Positions 31,924-44,949 of a DNA stretch of 64,000 nucleotides are shown in pieces; the stretch's first letter is position 1, and each line of letters starts with the position of its first letter. The translations under genes and the position numbers were made by a program. The notes beneath the pieces are model-generated. The model did no database searches. It was not told the origin of the DNA and worked only from the letters and a program-made list of their open reading frames with translations. The stretch is from Mortierella sp. BCC40632 (taxonomy: Eukaryota > Mortierellomycota > Mortierellomycetes > Mortierellales > Mortierellaceae). The stretch covers positions 62,001 to 126,000 of the forward strand of contig WAEK01000030.1 in NCBI GenBank assembly GCA_011634665.1, given 5' to 3'.

Positions 31924-33567
31924 ATGTCGACCGTAGTGGCCTTCACCAAAAAGCTCAAGACGCGAATTGTCAACCTCAATCGCCGGAAGCTTTCTACAGA
32001 CTCCAATGACCCGACCTCCACGGAGCAATACGCTCCGAATACCCCCTCACCCCACTATTACGGAACGGCACAGTATCTAGCCCAGGCACCTATTCTACAT
32101 GATTCCGCTCCGACATCGCCCCTCAGTTCTGATCTACCAGTTCAAGACAGCACACCCCAGCATCACCCCTCTACCTCCTTTGCCCACACTTACCCACAAC
32201 AAGCACGACATCTACATGGTCTTGATCGTCGTCTATCATGGCCATCCCATCTGCCATCACCTTCCTCTAGGCGGTACCGATGGATTAAACACGCCGTCGG
32301 CAAAGTGGTCCGATTTGCATCCTTCAAAAACAGAAGGTCCAAATCAACCTCTCCTTCGTCCTCACGGATCCGAGATAGTCATTGTGGGAGCATGCAGGAC
32401 ATGGACCGTTCTCCTAAGTACCCCAATGAACCTATTCATGACGATCCTGGCACGTGCGAGATCGAGGAACTAGACTTGACCTACTTTTATGATCCAAGAT
32501 ATGAAGATCCCGATAACAGGATTGCATTTGCATCAGGACCAGAACATCAGTATCACCTTGCCCTTCAACTGGAGACAAGTCCTCGGTTGGATATGCAACT
32601 CTATGGGAAGAGCCTCTTTGTCCGTGCCGCGGGATCAGGATATGCTCCGGCTCAGTTCAAGTTGGGGATTTGCTACGAGCTGGGTCTCGCACATTTCCCA
32701 ATGGATCCCTCCCGCTCCTTTGCATGGTACAAACGTGCTGCCTTACAAGGTCATGCGGACGCAGAGCTGGCAGTGTCAGGATGGTATCTCACAGGACATC
32801 CTCAAGGTCTAATTCAATCTGAACCATTGGCCTATGAATGGGCTGCCAAGGCCGCTCAAAGAGGCTGGTCCAAAGCTGAGTACACCTTGGGACATTATCA
32901 CGAAGTCGGTATCGGCGTCCCTCAAAACCTACAACTAGCAAAGGAGTGGTATATCAAGGCAGCGTCGCGTGGGAACGAACGAGCCTTGTTACGATTACTG
33001 GTCGGACATGTTGGACTCACAGCTGACTATGCCCATCTGAAGGACGCTCTACTGGACCAAAATCAGGACAATCCTTATTTGATTCACCAGCTGGCTCAGT
33101 TTCACGAACTACGAGAGTATGGTCTCGTTCCTGACGACGACACCGCGTTGGAACTTTATGCTGCCTCGGCTCAGGCGAATTATGCGCCAGCGCAGTACAA
33201 ACTTGGAGCTTGCTTCGAGTTTGGAATTTTGGGATGTCCACAGGATCCAGTCCAGGCAGCACACTGGTATGGACAAGGAGCCAACAATGGGCATGTCGAG
33301 GCTCTTTTGGCATTGGCAGGATTTTATTTAGATGGGAGTGCTGGACAGGCAGCGGAACAAAGTGATGAGGAAGCATTTCGATATGTCAAGTCGGCAGCTA
33401 TGCGAGGAGTCCCAAAGGCCGAGTACATTACGGGATTCTTTCTGGAATACGGTCTAGGAGTGGAGAAGAATACGAACGAAGCAAAGCGATGGTACACCCT
33501 GGCTTGCGCAAAGGGTGTCGATAGTGCTGAGCGTCGACTGAAGAATCTGGAAAGAATATCTTTCTAA
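31924..33567 (+). CDS. SEL1-repeat protein, Skt5/Chs4-like
   Basis: An intronless 547-residue protein. The first ~190 residues are polar and Ser/Pro-rich. From about residue 210 to the end it is a chain of SEL1-like (TPR-related) helical repeats. Clear units are GYAPAQFKLGICYELGL, GHADAELAVSGWYLTG, GWSKAEYTLGHYHEVGIG and NYAPAQYKLGACFEFGI. The pattern with an ELAVSGWYLTG unit followed by KAEYTLGHYHEVGIGVPQN closely resembles fungal Skt5/Chs4, the activator that recruits and stimulates chitin synthase at the membrane. That specific role is inferred from pattern, and other SLR scaffolds remain possible. The protein ends IERISF-like (LERISF) without a CaaX prenylation box, which many Skt5 proteins have. 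A long CT tract precedes the start. Confidence 0.85.
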   Translation: MSTVVAFTKKLKTRIVNLNRRKLSTDSNDPTSTEQYAPNTPSPHYYGTAQYLAQAPILHDSAPTSPLSSDLPVQDSTPQHHPSTSFAHTYPQQARHLHGLDRRLSWPSHLPSPSSRRYRWIKHAVGKVVRFASFKNRRSKSTSPSSSRIRDSHCGSMQDMDRSPKYPNEPIHDDPGTCEIEELDLTYFYDPRYEDPDNRIAFASGPEHQYHLALQLETSPRLDMQLYGKSLFVRAAGSGYAPAQFKLGICYELGLAHFPMDPSRSFAWYKRAALQGHADAELAVSGWYLTGHPQGLIQSEPLAYEWAAKAAQRGWSKAEYTLGHYHEVGIGVPQNLQLAKEWYIKAASRGNERALLRLLVGHVGLTADYAHLKDALLDQNQDNPYLIHQLAQFHELREYGLVPDDDTALELYAASAQANYAPAQYKLGACFEFGILGCPQDPVQAAHWYGQGANNGHVEALLALAGFYLDGSAGQAAEQSDEEAFRYVKSAAMRGVPKAEYITGFFLEYGLGVEKNTNEAKRWYTLACAKGVDSAERRLKNLERISF

Positions 33568-34089
33568 AAGAGAAAGCCGATACAGGAGAGTGACCACCTC
33601 CGACCACCACCACCACCACCAAAACAAAAAAAAAAGCACGTTTGCACTTTTCTTTTCTTTTCTTTTCTTTTTATTTTTTATTCATACTTTGTTTTCTTTT
33701 TATATTTGACCACCACCACCGCCCACCACCAAAAGAAAAAAAAACCAAAAAAGTATCCCATAGACAAAAGCAAAAAAAAGAAAAAGAACTACCATAGACA
33801 ATTCATATAGACAAAACAAACTCATAGACCATATAGAATACCGAAAACTGATAAAATTTGGAATGATATCCTGTGTCAGGTCTCGATGGTTCTTTTGCGA
33901 TAGGATGGAGTGTCTCGCCACTGTCCAAACGCAACGTGGTCGTGGGGTAGCATCAAGGAAGGGAAAGAAAAAAAAATATAAAAACCATTTGGCAGAGAGT
34001 CCTAGGAACTTGCCTCCTATGTTTTGAAGAAGTATTCGTCTCGTTTTTTTTTTATGTTTAAATCTTAAAAAACCAGATCACTCCTTAGG
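33568..34089. other. Spacer between SEL1-repeat and homeodomain genes
   Basis: Contains (CCA)n clusters at 33604-33620 and 33711-33730 and several A-rich and T-rich tracts. No coding signal is seen. The promoter of the homeodomain gene is presumably just upstream of 34090. Confidence 0.5.
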
Positions 34090-35334
34090 ATGACACATCG
34101 ATACCAAAGCTGCAGTCTAGCGGAGCTCCTTAACAATGGCCTCCTCTCGCTCCAGGGCGTCCAGTGCCTTGACCAGTCGCAGCCTTGCCCGAATGCCTGG
34201 GTTTGGGCGAATTCAGCTTCCAATCGTTTGCAAACATCCTGTTCTACTCAAACGCCTCATGGTCCGTGCATGACCCAAGGTCAAGAGAGTTTCTGTCACA
34301 CAGGAACGTTGACAAACACAAGTCCTGGTCCGTCCATCTACGCGGCAATGCCTTGTGAGCCCGAGTGGTTCCAGCAGGTGGTGGCCCAGGCCTCGCCCTT
34401 GTCCACATCCTTGCCATTCCCACTAGGAGAAGGCAGGGTCAGCTGGCCAAGGGCCGCGACACTCTTTTCCGATTTACCAACGGACAAGCCTCTCGAGTCG
34501 ACTGCTGGTCTTGGTGACGGAGGAGGCCCAGGTCTTGTCGACAGCAGCATCTCTTCTCTAATCGACTACACAACTGCATCACCTTTGTCCCATGAGAGTC
34601 TGAGAACCACTTTGGAGCCGTTGGCATTCACAGCTGGATGCCTCGGCTTGCCCGACTTGACTGTTCCAGGCCCTTCCACATCCACCTTGCTTTGTGCCGA
34701 GGCTTCACTTTGTCCGAGTGACGGGGGTCGATTCACCGGTCAAGACATGATGCCTGACCTGTCATTCCACAATGTCCCCATTCAAAACGCGGTTCCATTC
34801 GACCTATTGGACGAGTCAAGCGACTCTCAACGGTATTCGCCTTTTTTTCAGGAGAGAATAAGTTCCTGGAGTGTTGACGAACTCGAGCAATTCTTGTTCG
34901 AGTCGATTCCATCGTCTGATGATTCGGATGACGGACCTGCAGTCTTGTTGACCCCCTCTTTGGCCACACTCAAACGTCGTCGTCGATTGTCGTCCACAGA
35001 GACTAGTTTCCTTCTTCGTCAATTCCAGTTGAATGAGAGACCGACATCTCAGGAGAGAGAATCGTTTGCTAGACAGCTGAATCTGGACCTGAGAACGGTT
35101 CAAGTGTGGTTCCAAAATCGACGCGCCAAACGCAAACGTGGGGAGAAGGGGCTTGACCAGAACACGATGACCACGCCGTTGTTGTCGTCATTTGGATGGC
35201 CGATAAAGAGGGGTAAGGGGAGAATGGACCCAATGGAATGCGAGTATTTGATTCTAGACTCTTCATACCACGTTCTCGACACCAAGCATGTGGGGAATGA
35301 GGAAGACCTTGATGCGATCGAGAATGTGGTGTAA
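34090..35334 (+). CDS. Homeodomain transcription factor
   Basis: An intronless 414-residue nuclear DNA-binding protein. The homeodomain spans about residues 294-353: basic arm KRRRRLSS, helix 1 with TSFLLRQFQLNERPT, and recognition helix VQVWFQNRRAKRKRG carrying the invariant W, F, N and R. The ~60-residue length means it is a typical rather than a TALE homeodomain (no three-residue loop insertion). The rest is low-complexity, rich in Ser, Thr, Pro and acidic residues (for example ESSDSQRYS and SSDDSDDG before the homeodomain), as in activation regions. Target genes cannot be deduced. The start is the first ATG; an A/T-rich leader precedes it. Confidence 0.92.
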   Translation: MTHRYQSCSLAELLNNGLLSLQGVQCLDQSQPCPNAWVWANSASNRLQTSCSTQTPHGPCMTQGQESFCHTGTLTNTSPGPSIYAAMPCEPEWFQQVVAQASPLSTSLPFPLGEGRVSWPRAATLFSDLPTDKPLESTAGLGDGGGPGLVDSSISSLIDYTTASPLSHESLRTTLEPLAFTAGCLGLPDLTVPGPSTSTLLCAEASLCPSDGGRFTGQDMMPDLSFHNVPIQNAVPFDLLDESSDSQRYSPFFQERISSWSVDELEQFLFESIPSSDDSDDGPAVLLTPSLATLKRRRRLSSTETSFLLRQFQLNERPTSQERESFARQLNLDLRTVQVWFQNRRAKRKRGEKGLDQNTMTTPLLSSFGWPIKRGKGRMDPMECEYLILDSSYHVLDTKHVGNEEDLDAIENVV

Positions 35335-35813
35335 TGGGTGGGGTAGGGGTGAGCAAGGAGACTTTTCCTTCTCTCTCTCTTTCTCTCGCTCTCCCACTCT
35401 CTCCTTCACTCTCCAACATTTTTTCTCTCTTCTTCTCCTCGTCTAGTTCTACCATAGCAGAAGAGAAGGAAAGGGAGGTCTGAACAACAAATAAATTTGA
35501 ACGGCGTCTTCTAGGATTCTAGGGAAAAAGCGGCCGGCGGTCTCCGAAGTAGGGCGCTCGGGGTCCTCCGCGACGGTCAAAGCCCGGGTTTGAAAACAAA
35601 AAACAGTTTCCGGATCACCATCTTTGGTTCCGCAGACGCCATTTCATTTTTTTTTTTTTTATTCTCATTCGCGTGTGCCCCATCCTCTCGCAAAGTTGAT
35701 CCTACCCACTTGGATCCCTTCAGTCTCTCAGTCTCTCTCTCTCTCTCTCTCATTCTTACACACACACACACTCTGTCTTTTTCTTCCTCTTTCTCCCGCC
35801 CCATCCCCTCCTG
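35335..35813. other. Short spacer, CT-rich
   Basis: 3' region of the homeodomain gene and 5' region of COX11. Pyrimidine tracts at 35370-35445 and (CT)n(CA)n at 35728-35772 lie directly before the COX11 start. Confidence 0.5.
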
Positions 35814-36703
35814 ATGTCAAACTCCATGATGACCCTTCTAAAGCCCCAGGCTTCATTCCTTGCCTCTGCACCTCTGGTAAATCAATCCGAATGCTCCCCC
35901 TGAGCCCAGCTCCAAGTGTAAAGTGTGAATCGGCAGCTCATTCTACCCACCCTTTTACACGCCTGGCTCCTCCGAATTAGTCTCTCTTCCGCTCGAGCGC
36001 TCAACGATACCCGATCAGAAATGTGCAAGCAGTTCAGAGATGGGCGACCCATCAACATGCCCCATCCTACCAACGACACTTCTCGTCCCAGCGCTATTCG
36101 GCATCTCAAGGACCCTATGCGTCCGTACAGGGCAAGAACACTGATATGTTGTATTACACAGCGTCGATCTTGCTGGGCACCTTGGGTCTCTCCTATGCGG
36201 CCGTCCCTCTTTACCGAATGTTTTGTTCCGCAACAGGCCTTGGAGGGGCTCCTCAAGTAGGCGAGACCAAATTTGCTCCAACACGTCTCGTTCCTCGTGA
36301 GAACCATCGTCGGATCAAGGTCAAGTTCAACTCAGACACTTCCACGTCACTCCAATGGTCCTTTGTGCCTCAACAACGACAGGTCCAGGTACTACCAGGA
36401 GAAACCTCCCTAGCCTTTTACACAGCCAAGAACAATTCTCCAGACGATGTCATTGGCATTGCTACCTATAATGTGACCCCTTCCAAGGTGGCTCCTCACT
36501 TTAATAAGATTCAATGCTTTTGCTTTGAGGAGCAAAAGTTAATGGCTGGTGAGGAGGTGGATATGCCCATCTTTTTCTTCTTGGATCCCGAGTTTGCAAA
36601 TGATCCCGACATGGCTGACGTTGACACGGTGGTGCTGAGCTATACCTTCTTCAAGGCAAGAGGAATGCCCTTTGAAAAGCAACCTAGTGTTGCAGCACAG
36701 TAA
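35814..36703 (+). CDS. COX11: Cytochrome c oxidase assembly protein COX11
   Basis: Inner-membrane copper chaperone that delivers copper to the CuB site of Cox1 in complex IV. Two exons, 35814-35876 and 35981-36703, give 261 residues. The N-terminus is basic and hydroxylated, as expected for a mitochondrial presequence. A membrane helix (MLYYTASILLGTLGLSYAAV) is followed by PLYRMFC with a conserved Cys. The soluble intermembrane-space domain ends in the copper-binding motif IQCFCFEEQ (CFCF) and a DPEF-D-D-YTFF block. Length and motif order match the family. The ATG at 35814 was chosen because it is in phase with exon 2. ATGs at 35826 and 35829 are alternatives four and five codons in. Confidence 0.95.
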
Positions 36704-36854
36704 GCGACCAAGGAGTAATGGATTCGAGCCGTTAGAAGTGAATATAGTATATAGGAAAAAATAACGCGTCTCCCTTGCATTTTTACATGTCTGGCCTTTT
36801 TTTGTTGTTGTTGTTATACTCATAAACCATTTTCATAGAAACATGCACCCTTTG

Positions 36855-36892
<38 letters not shown>

Positions 36893-37764
36893 GAAAAGAT
36901 CTTCATCTAAAGGCCTTGGAATCCTTTATCATTGCTACTTTATTTTTTTACGCGCTGCAATTCTTCTGTCAATTCGTTGAGTTTGTTTATGGTCTTTTGT
37001 GATCCCGACTCTCGGACGTTTTCTTACATTTTCTTTTTCAGAGTCTAGTCGGAGCAAAAAAAAATCTTTCACTCAAAGGTTTTGACTTGTTGCCAAACAC
37101 GTGTATCGTTTTGCTATAGTCATCTTCGAAAATGAATCCTAGAGCTTTTCCACTATCTTGGACGCGTAGGGGCTAGTAAGTAACGCGAAAAGGGAAAGGA
37201 AGTAGTCATAGCACTCTTCCTGTTTTGGTACTAGATACTGCGCCTTTTCTTTTCTTTTTTCCTTGAGATTCCTTATCCTTTGTTCCATTACGGGGGTCAC
37301 AAATGTCAACAAACAGGACGAATAATCCTTCTAGCGGATCAAATCCTAAAGACAATGTGGCAACCGAGCTGGCAACAAGGCGATGATTCTGGATCGCGAA
37401 TGGAATACTTTATGTTGTCTTTTGTGTGTTTGCTCCACCCCAATGACGCGAGGGTTCGGATCTATAATCTCCTAGAGCACTCCCAGCTCTCAGGTGCTCT
37501 TGCACAAGAATAAACAAGTCTCTCAAATAAATCAAGGCACAGTAGACAGTCAGGTCACTTCTTGACAGCTTGAACAAAAGACACTGGAATTTACACAGCG
37601 AGCTCTTTTTTTTTTTTTTTTTTTTTTTTATTGGAATGGTCCTTTAGTAAAGCCATGGGCAAATAAACTTCAAGGTTTAGGATCGACAATCCTTCTCACC
37701 GTAGAAAGTATCTCATGTGCACCTATTCTCTCCTAAAGAACTTTTTCGGCAAAGTCCTCAAGAA
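36704..37764. other. Spacer between convergent genes
   Basis: 3' regions of COX11 and the IQ-motif gene. It contains an A run of about 33 bases (36857-36890) and a T run near 37606-37630. A 77-codon plus-strand frame at 37280-37513 lacks an ATG start and a recognisable motif, so it is not called. Confidence 0.5.
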
Positions 37765-39492
37765 CTACAGCTGAAATCGTACTTCTTTCACAGGTGAAGA
37801 CGCTTCTTCTTCTTGAAATTCATTACTATTGCCCTGACCAGTTATAATATCTCCTCGAGACTTTAAGATGCCTGCCGAAACGGTCACTCCCTCCATAGGG
37901 AGGCCCATGTTCTGTAACTTTTCCAGTAGCTTTTCAAAATGACGCTGTTGTGGCCGGTAATGACCCGATTTGGGATTGATCTTGATCAACTTTCCTCGGT
38001 TCACCACAATCCCTCCTGCAGAACAAACAGCTCCTCCTCCCAAAAAACTAGAATGATGGAATTGACCCTTGATCTTTTTACCAACATAGAGTGTACCACT
38101 AGTATCCGTTACGTAGATGTACTTTGATTTCCTGCATATTTTTTTCTTTTCGGCTTTTGTAGCTTCATCATCCTTTTCATTGATATCCGGGAGTACTTGA
38201 GAAAGGTCGACATTGTCGTTTGCCTCAAATGACTCTGGAAGCGTATGAACAAGTTCTCCTGTCACCTTGTAGACAAGTGATCCATTCAGGACGTGGACCA
38301 CATGCTGTTCCCGTTCATGAGGTTGAAGGTAGCTTACGAGTTGCTCGTCAAGTTTCTCACGAGGACGGGCTGCCAGATCAACCTTACGCCCTTCACCGTG
38401 ATCTAGCCAGTAAAAAAAGTTCTCGGTGGTATCTTGCTTCAGCCAATATTCATGATATGCCTGTAATATCCGGGAGCGAACCCAAAGAAGAGCCGTTAGG
38501 TAGGCTAGAGGTGAGAAAAGGAGGGGAGGAAGAAGGGGAGGGATCGCATGCTCACAGCGAATTCAGAGTGGATCGAGTTATTAATGGACGGACGAAAGAG
38601 CACTGTCCTACCTTTAGATTTGACCCGTAGCGATGTTTCCCGTCTGTCATCTCTAGCCAGTGCTCCGTAAGCTAGAAAAGTAGAGTCTCTTAAGAGGTGA
38701 GATGTCAAGGGCAAAACAGGAAAGGAATATTTTTCAAAACTCCCACATGGGTCTTAAAAAAAATTATGATTTACCAATAGCAGTGCGTCGTCCACAGGGA
38801 TGTCACCAGATCCCTAAAATAATCAAAAAAAAGAAAAAAATGGGCGTGTGAGATGACCGTGGGCTGTCTTCCCCCCACAGGAATAAATGCATTACTGTTT
38901 GGGTGGCAGTGCCTGCTTGCTCCCTCCCTCCCATATTATTGTTTTCACACAAAAAACAAAAACGGAAAAAAAAAATGTCAACTTCCATACTCTGCCGACT
39001 TTTGAAATAAGAAACTGGGCACGACGCCATGCCATCGGAGACACGAGACGTTGACCTGAAGCGTCTAGTTTGTGCACATACTCTCCACGACTATGTTCAA
39101 TAAGATGGTTCCATTTCTGAGAAGCCGTTGTTGGAGGAGCATACAGCTCACGGCGAGCTCTGAGTTCAACGTAAAAGAATAAGAAAAAAACTTAGAATAG
39201 CTTCCACGCCTCAAGTTCAGTCAATAGAGGAGATGAAGGAAGCTTACAAATAGCCCCGGAAGGCCGATTGGATGACTATTGCCGCATTCTCTGGTTGTTC
39301 CTGAGCTTTCTTGTCTTGCGTTGCCGATGTTGAGGTGGTGGGAGTGTCTTTTTGGCCCTTGGTATTCTTTTCCCCAGTGATATCGGTTTGGGATACGGCA
39401 CTGTCTTTCTCGAGCTTAATGTCTTCAGAAGTGCTTTGAGAGGGTCTATCTCGCTCGAGAGTGGTGGTCCCAGAATTCAGTGCAGTCATCAT
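37765..39492 (-). CDS. IQ calmodulin-binding motif protein, fungal family
   Basis: Five exons in phase give 402 residues: 39492-39248, 39159-38991, 38813-38775, 38671-38612, 38460-37765. After ~65 polar residues comes an IQ motif, AAIVIQSAFRGYLARREL, split by intron 1, which predicts calmodulin or myosin-light-chain binding. The C-terminal exon begins AYHEYWLKQDTTENFFYWLD and contains YVTDTSGTLYVGKKIKG, FHHSSFLGGGAVCSAGG and PKSGHYRPQQRHFEKLLEKL. These blocks match a conserved fungal protein family that I recognise by pattern but that has no defined biochemical role. It shares no promoter with its neighbours. The GTG further upstream at 39528 was not used as a start. Confidence 0.85.
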
Positions 39493-40487
<995 letters not shown>

Positions 40488-40669
40488 CCCATCGCCCCTC
40501 CGGAGGATCGTGCCACATTCAGGTGGAACAGCTGCACAATGCCTACGCCGCTAATGCTGATCGTAGCCACGACCGCAGACCTTGGCTTGTCCAAAAGTTT
40601 GGCGGTACCAGTATTGGAAAATTTATCGACAACATCGCAGGCACTATTGTCCAGTAAGCGATTTTTTTT

Positions 40670-40716
<47 letters not shown>

Positions 40717-42590
40717 CGGGGTCAATACCAGATCAGCCCAGATTCAGGTTGCAAGGGCCCTTTTATTATTTTTTGCCACCACTCGGCTAAGCTAACCGGA
40801 TGCTCTACTTCTACTTCTAGAAATTATATGCCCACAAACAGAGTCGTAGTTGTTTGCTCAGCACGATCCAGCGAGACAAAGCAACTGGGCACTACAAATC
40901 GGTAAAGACTTTTTGCCTTCTCCCCATCAAAAAAGAAAAAAAAAGCAAATATTTCCCACTCATGCAGGCTAGAGAGCAAACAGCTAATCATCCTTGTGGT
41001 TTGTTGTGACATTCCTTCAGACTTCTAAGGGCTGCTGCCTCAGCTCTTATCCCAAGTTCGATAGAGTTCATTGAGACTGTGCAAGAGATCCGATTCGACC
41101 ATCTTGCAGCCGCTAAAAAGCATATCTCTGACCAAGATATCCTCAAGCGCGTGCAAGACGAAGTAAATCAGGACTGTGATCGTCTGAAGGCATTCTTGGA
41201 GGCTGCACAGGTAACTTAACCCCTCTCCCCTTTTTTCTCCATTCACATTCATTCATTAATGCACTCATACTTGGCGCTTATCAGCCCTCCAAGGTCCTTA
41301 CCATGCTAACAATGAGTACTTTTTTGAATAGATTATTGGTGAGATCTCGCCCAGATCAAAGGATATCATTATGGCTGTCGGCGAGAGACTATCATGCAGA
41401 ATTGTAGCAGGCCTGTTAGAAGATCGAGGCGTTGAGACTCAGTTTGTTTCTTTGGAGAATGTCATCGAGGCTGTTTTTGACTTGAACTGCCTGGATCAGA
41501 ACTTTTATGACTACCTCTCAAGAGCCTTTGCTGCGGCTGTGTCCAAATGTGGTCACCGTGTGCCTGTCGTGACTGGTAAGAGGAGAGGGAACATGGATTT
41601 GCGTAGAGATGAAGAGGGGATCCGCTCAACTGTCTTACCCTAACATTCAAATATTCCCTCTTCCTCCCTTCCCCCTGAACTCTACTAGGCTTCTTTGGAC
41701 CTGTACCGGGCAGTCTTTTGACAAGCATTGGTCGCGGATACACCGATCTTGCAGCTGCGCTGATTGCTGTTGGTCTTGATGCTGAGGAGTTGCAAGTCTG
41801 GAAGGAGGTCGACGGTATCTTTACCGCCGATCCTCGCAAAGTCAAGGATGCCAGGTTACTCAACATTATCACACCCGAGGAAGCATCGGAATTGACCTAT
41901 TATGGTTCTGAGGTCATTCATCCCTTCACCATGGAGCAGGTCATTCGTGCACAGATTCCCATTCGCATTAAGAACGTAATGAACCCTACCGGCGCTGGAA
42001 CCATTATCTTTCCCGATCAACCCTCAGGCATCTGCACCCCTAATGGACGGAATACCCCACCCCCCTCGTCCAAGGTGTTACTGGAAAATGGATACCATCT
42101 GGATCTCTCCCGGAGGCATCCTACAGCAGTGACTATCAAGGATAATGTATGGATCCTGAACATTCATTCCAACCGCAAGTCTGTCTCCCACGGATTCTTT
42201 GCTCAGATCTTTAGCACGCTGGACCAGTATGGGATTGCCGTCGATTTGATTTCTACATCTGAGGTTCATATCTCAATGGCTTTGGGTGCCAATATCAACG
42301 AGACCGAGATGGAGAAGGCGATGGAATCCCTTAGGAGCCTCGGTACGGTAGACGTGATGAAGGATATGGCTATTCTTTCACTTGTTGGAAAGCAGATGAA
42401 GAATATGGTTGGTATCTCTGGCCGGATGTTCAACACTCTGGCCAAGGCTAATATCAACATTGAGATGATTTCTCAGGGAGCTTCGGAGATCAACATCTCG
42501 TGTGTGATTCTAGAGAGACAGGCCATCCAGGCGATGAATGTCATTCATGACGAATTGCTAAAGAATGTTGGCAAGCTGTCAGATGACTGA
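40488..42590 (+). CDS. HOM3: Aspartokinase (5' exon unresolved)
   Basis: Phosphorylates L-aspartate, the first step toward threonine, methionine and (in this fungal branch) homoserine. Five exons fit in phase: 40488-40653, 40821-40901, 41021-41210, 41332-41575, 41689-42590. Exon 1 as seen carries WLVQKFGGTSIGKF, the amino-acid-kinase nucleotide loop. Later blocks are VVVVCSARSSETK, FFGPVPGSLLTSIGRGYTDL and WKEVDGIFTADPRKV. Two ACT domains end the protein: VWILNIHSNRKSVSHGFFAQ and LSLVGKQMKNMVGISGRMF with NINIEMISQGASEINISC, the usual threonine feedback site. The first seen exon starts after an acceptor (CTATTTAG) with two bases of a split codon, so a further 5' exon with the ATG exists. The downstream gene starts only ~150 bp after the stop. 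Confidence 0.93.
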
Positions 42591-42743
42591 GAAGTTGAAC
42601 CAACTGGGAGTCAATAAAATAAAATAAAAAAAAAAAAAAAAAGCTGATTAATGAGACTGCTTTCGGTTTTGGACTCGCTGTCCTTCTTCCCACACCCACC
42701 CAACACACAAGCCTAATTTACCTTTTCCCCTTCATCACAACTC

Positions 42744-44767
42744 ATGGTCTCGGCAATGTGGAGAAGAGTCTCAAGTCTGTCACGCATCACTCTGCGTGGC
42801 TACTTGGTACATCCTTCGTGCTCACCTGTACCATCTCGACCTGCTCTCTACTTCAGACATTCCAAGGGCGCTCGGATCCCACTTCCGGATAGCAACAATA
42901 CTCGACATTACCACCGCCACCATCACTCCCTGGACAGAATTACCAGCTTTCCATGCAAAAACGGGATTCAGTTCCCCATCCTACGGAACTCCACCTTGAA
43001 GCCTTCCTATAGTACCAACGCAAATCCTCTTTCCCATGGCCTCTTCAGGCATCGATCAGAGGCACTCTCCAGCTCTTGTCCCTGGAATGCTCAAAAGTCA
43101 AGCTCCTCTTTTTCAAAGACATCTTTCTCGGCAGCATACAGTTCCCAGAACAGACTGTGGACAGACAGGAAGGACCTTCTCAAACGGACAGGGCATCGTA
43201 TTCACACCATAATTCGCCAGGAACAGAGACATTCTTTCCACACCTCCTCTCCCAACCGACTTCCTTTGCCAATCTTACCCGCCGTAATCTTTACACTCAA
43301 GACCCCAGTGACGGCACTTGTTCTGCGGATGATCTCTCGGATCTCACTCACACTATTACCTCTCTCTGCCAAGCAGTCCCCAAAGGTTATCTTGACCTTG
43401 GTCTTGATCCCACCCATTTGTTTTGGTCTAGTGATCTTTGCAGGACTTGAGGCTGCCCCCAACACAGGTCGATGGCGATTCCTGTTTACTAGTGAGGCAG
43501 AGGAACTCAAGATGTTGGAGGCGGAGCTACCGACGTTTATGGAATCTATTCCAGTGATCGAGGACGACAATGATCCTCGGGTCCGTTTGGTGCGTCATAT
43601 TTTAAATAATTTGCTGAGTTCATCCATTGAACAAGATGGTTCGACCCTCAGGACTGGCATTGTCGAGCATCTAGAAAAGAGACATGCTGAGGCTCAAAGA
43701 CGGCTCACAGAACGCCAACAGCAGCAGCAGCAGCAGCAGCAACAACAACAGCAAGGACCTGGGGAGACAGGGATTACCCCACACTCAATTGTCTCCACCA
43801 ACAAGCCCTTCAATTCTGGGACTGGTATCATGAATGGAGAAGAAGATGAAGATCCAGAGTTGATGGACATTGTATTTGACGATCGACCTTTCCAGATTTT
43901 TGTTGCCAAGGACGATGATATCAATGCGTTTTCGTTGGGTCCTCCACGACTCATTTTTATCAACTCAGGGTTGATGGATTGGCTTGATAATAATGAAGAT
44001 TTGATTGCGGCCGTGGTGGCGCATGAATTGGCTCATGTGATCCAGCGACATACAATGGAGACACATGGACGAGAGACCGTGATGTTGTTCCTGGCAGGTA
44101 AGAAGAAAAAAGGAGGTTTTTTTTTTTGGTATTGTGACACTCGACATGACATTTTGGGCTAATTCTTTTTGGATCTTTCCGCTTTCTTCTTTCTTTTTAA
44201 GACTTGCTTCGAAGCGCTTTTTGGGCCATTTCGATACCCTTAGGCCCATGGTTCAACTCTTGGGTGGACAAGACTACCAATGAACTTCTGCATTTTACCG
44301 CCTCAGGACCTTTGCATCAGACCATTGAGGTCGAAGCGGACACTGTCTCACTCACTTTGTTGGCTCTGGCAGGATATGATCCGATGCATGCAGTCCGACT
44401 CTGGGAACAGTGGGCGGACAAGGACATGAAAGAAATGGTAGAAACCGACACGATTGAGGTTCACAAATGGACGGACTGGATGTATGATCACCCGCCTTCT
44501 GCAGAAAGAGCTCGGTATTTGAAAGAGGCAGTGATCCCTGCCCGATTGATGTGGGAAAAGATGGAGACACGACGCAAGAAGCCTTTGAACCGGTTTGATA
44601 CGATTGAATCTCTTCTTTTGCATAAGCGGGGCCTTGTAGAAGAGGAAGTGGAAGAGGTGATGGAAGTCATAGACGAGGCGATTCGGAAACAAGAAGAGAA
44701 GTCTGGTATCATGGGTACCTTGAAGTCGTGGTTTTATTGGCGCCCTTGGAGTGTAAGCACTGAATGA
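42744..44767 (+). CDS. OMA1: Mitochondrial metalloprotease OMA1
   Basis: Stress-activated M48-family zinc protease of the inner mitochondrial membrane. Two exons, 42744-44097 and 44202-44767, give 639 residues. The Arg/Ser-rich N-terminus fits a mitochondrial presequence and is longer than usual. A hydrophobic helix near residues 215-240 precedes RWRFLFTSEAEE, an OMA1-typical block. The zinc motif HELAH is at about 427-431 in VVAHELAHVIQRHTMETHGR, and the third ligand region is IEVEADTVSLTLLALAGYDP. C-terminal HPPSAERARYL is also typical. A poly-Gln run of ~13 residues, partly pure CAG (43722-43752), interrupts the region between the membrane helix and the active site. It is probably length-polymorphic. 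It lies in tandem with aspartokinase. Confidence 0.94.
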
Positions 44768-44949
44768 ATAGATTAGAGGCTTCATGTTATTATTTTTTCT
44801 TCTCTTGTCGATTTACATAAAAGTAGAAATATTTACAATACACTTGACGAGGCTAAAATATCTGCTTGTTGGGAACCTGACCCTGACTGAGCAAAGGGAG
44901 ATAAAGTGGACAAGAAAGGAAAGGGAAAGAAAAGAAAGGAAATGAGAGC

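Noticed and set aside
31503..32028. Long open frames on both strands over the CT-rich tract
   Set aside because: They come from biased composition (poly-Leu/Phe/Ser on one strand, poly-Lys/Arg/Glu on the other) and have no motif. Only the SEL1-repeat frame from 31924 is real.
36021..36703. COX11 starting at the ATG at 36021
   Set aside because: That ATG is in the wrong frame. The in-frame start is in a separate 5' exon at 35814.
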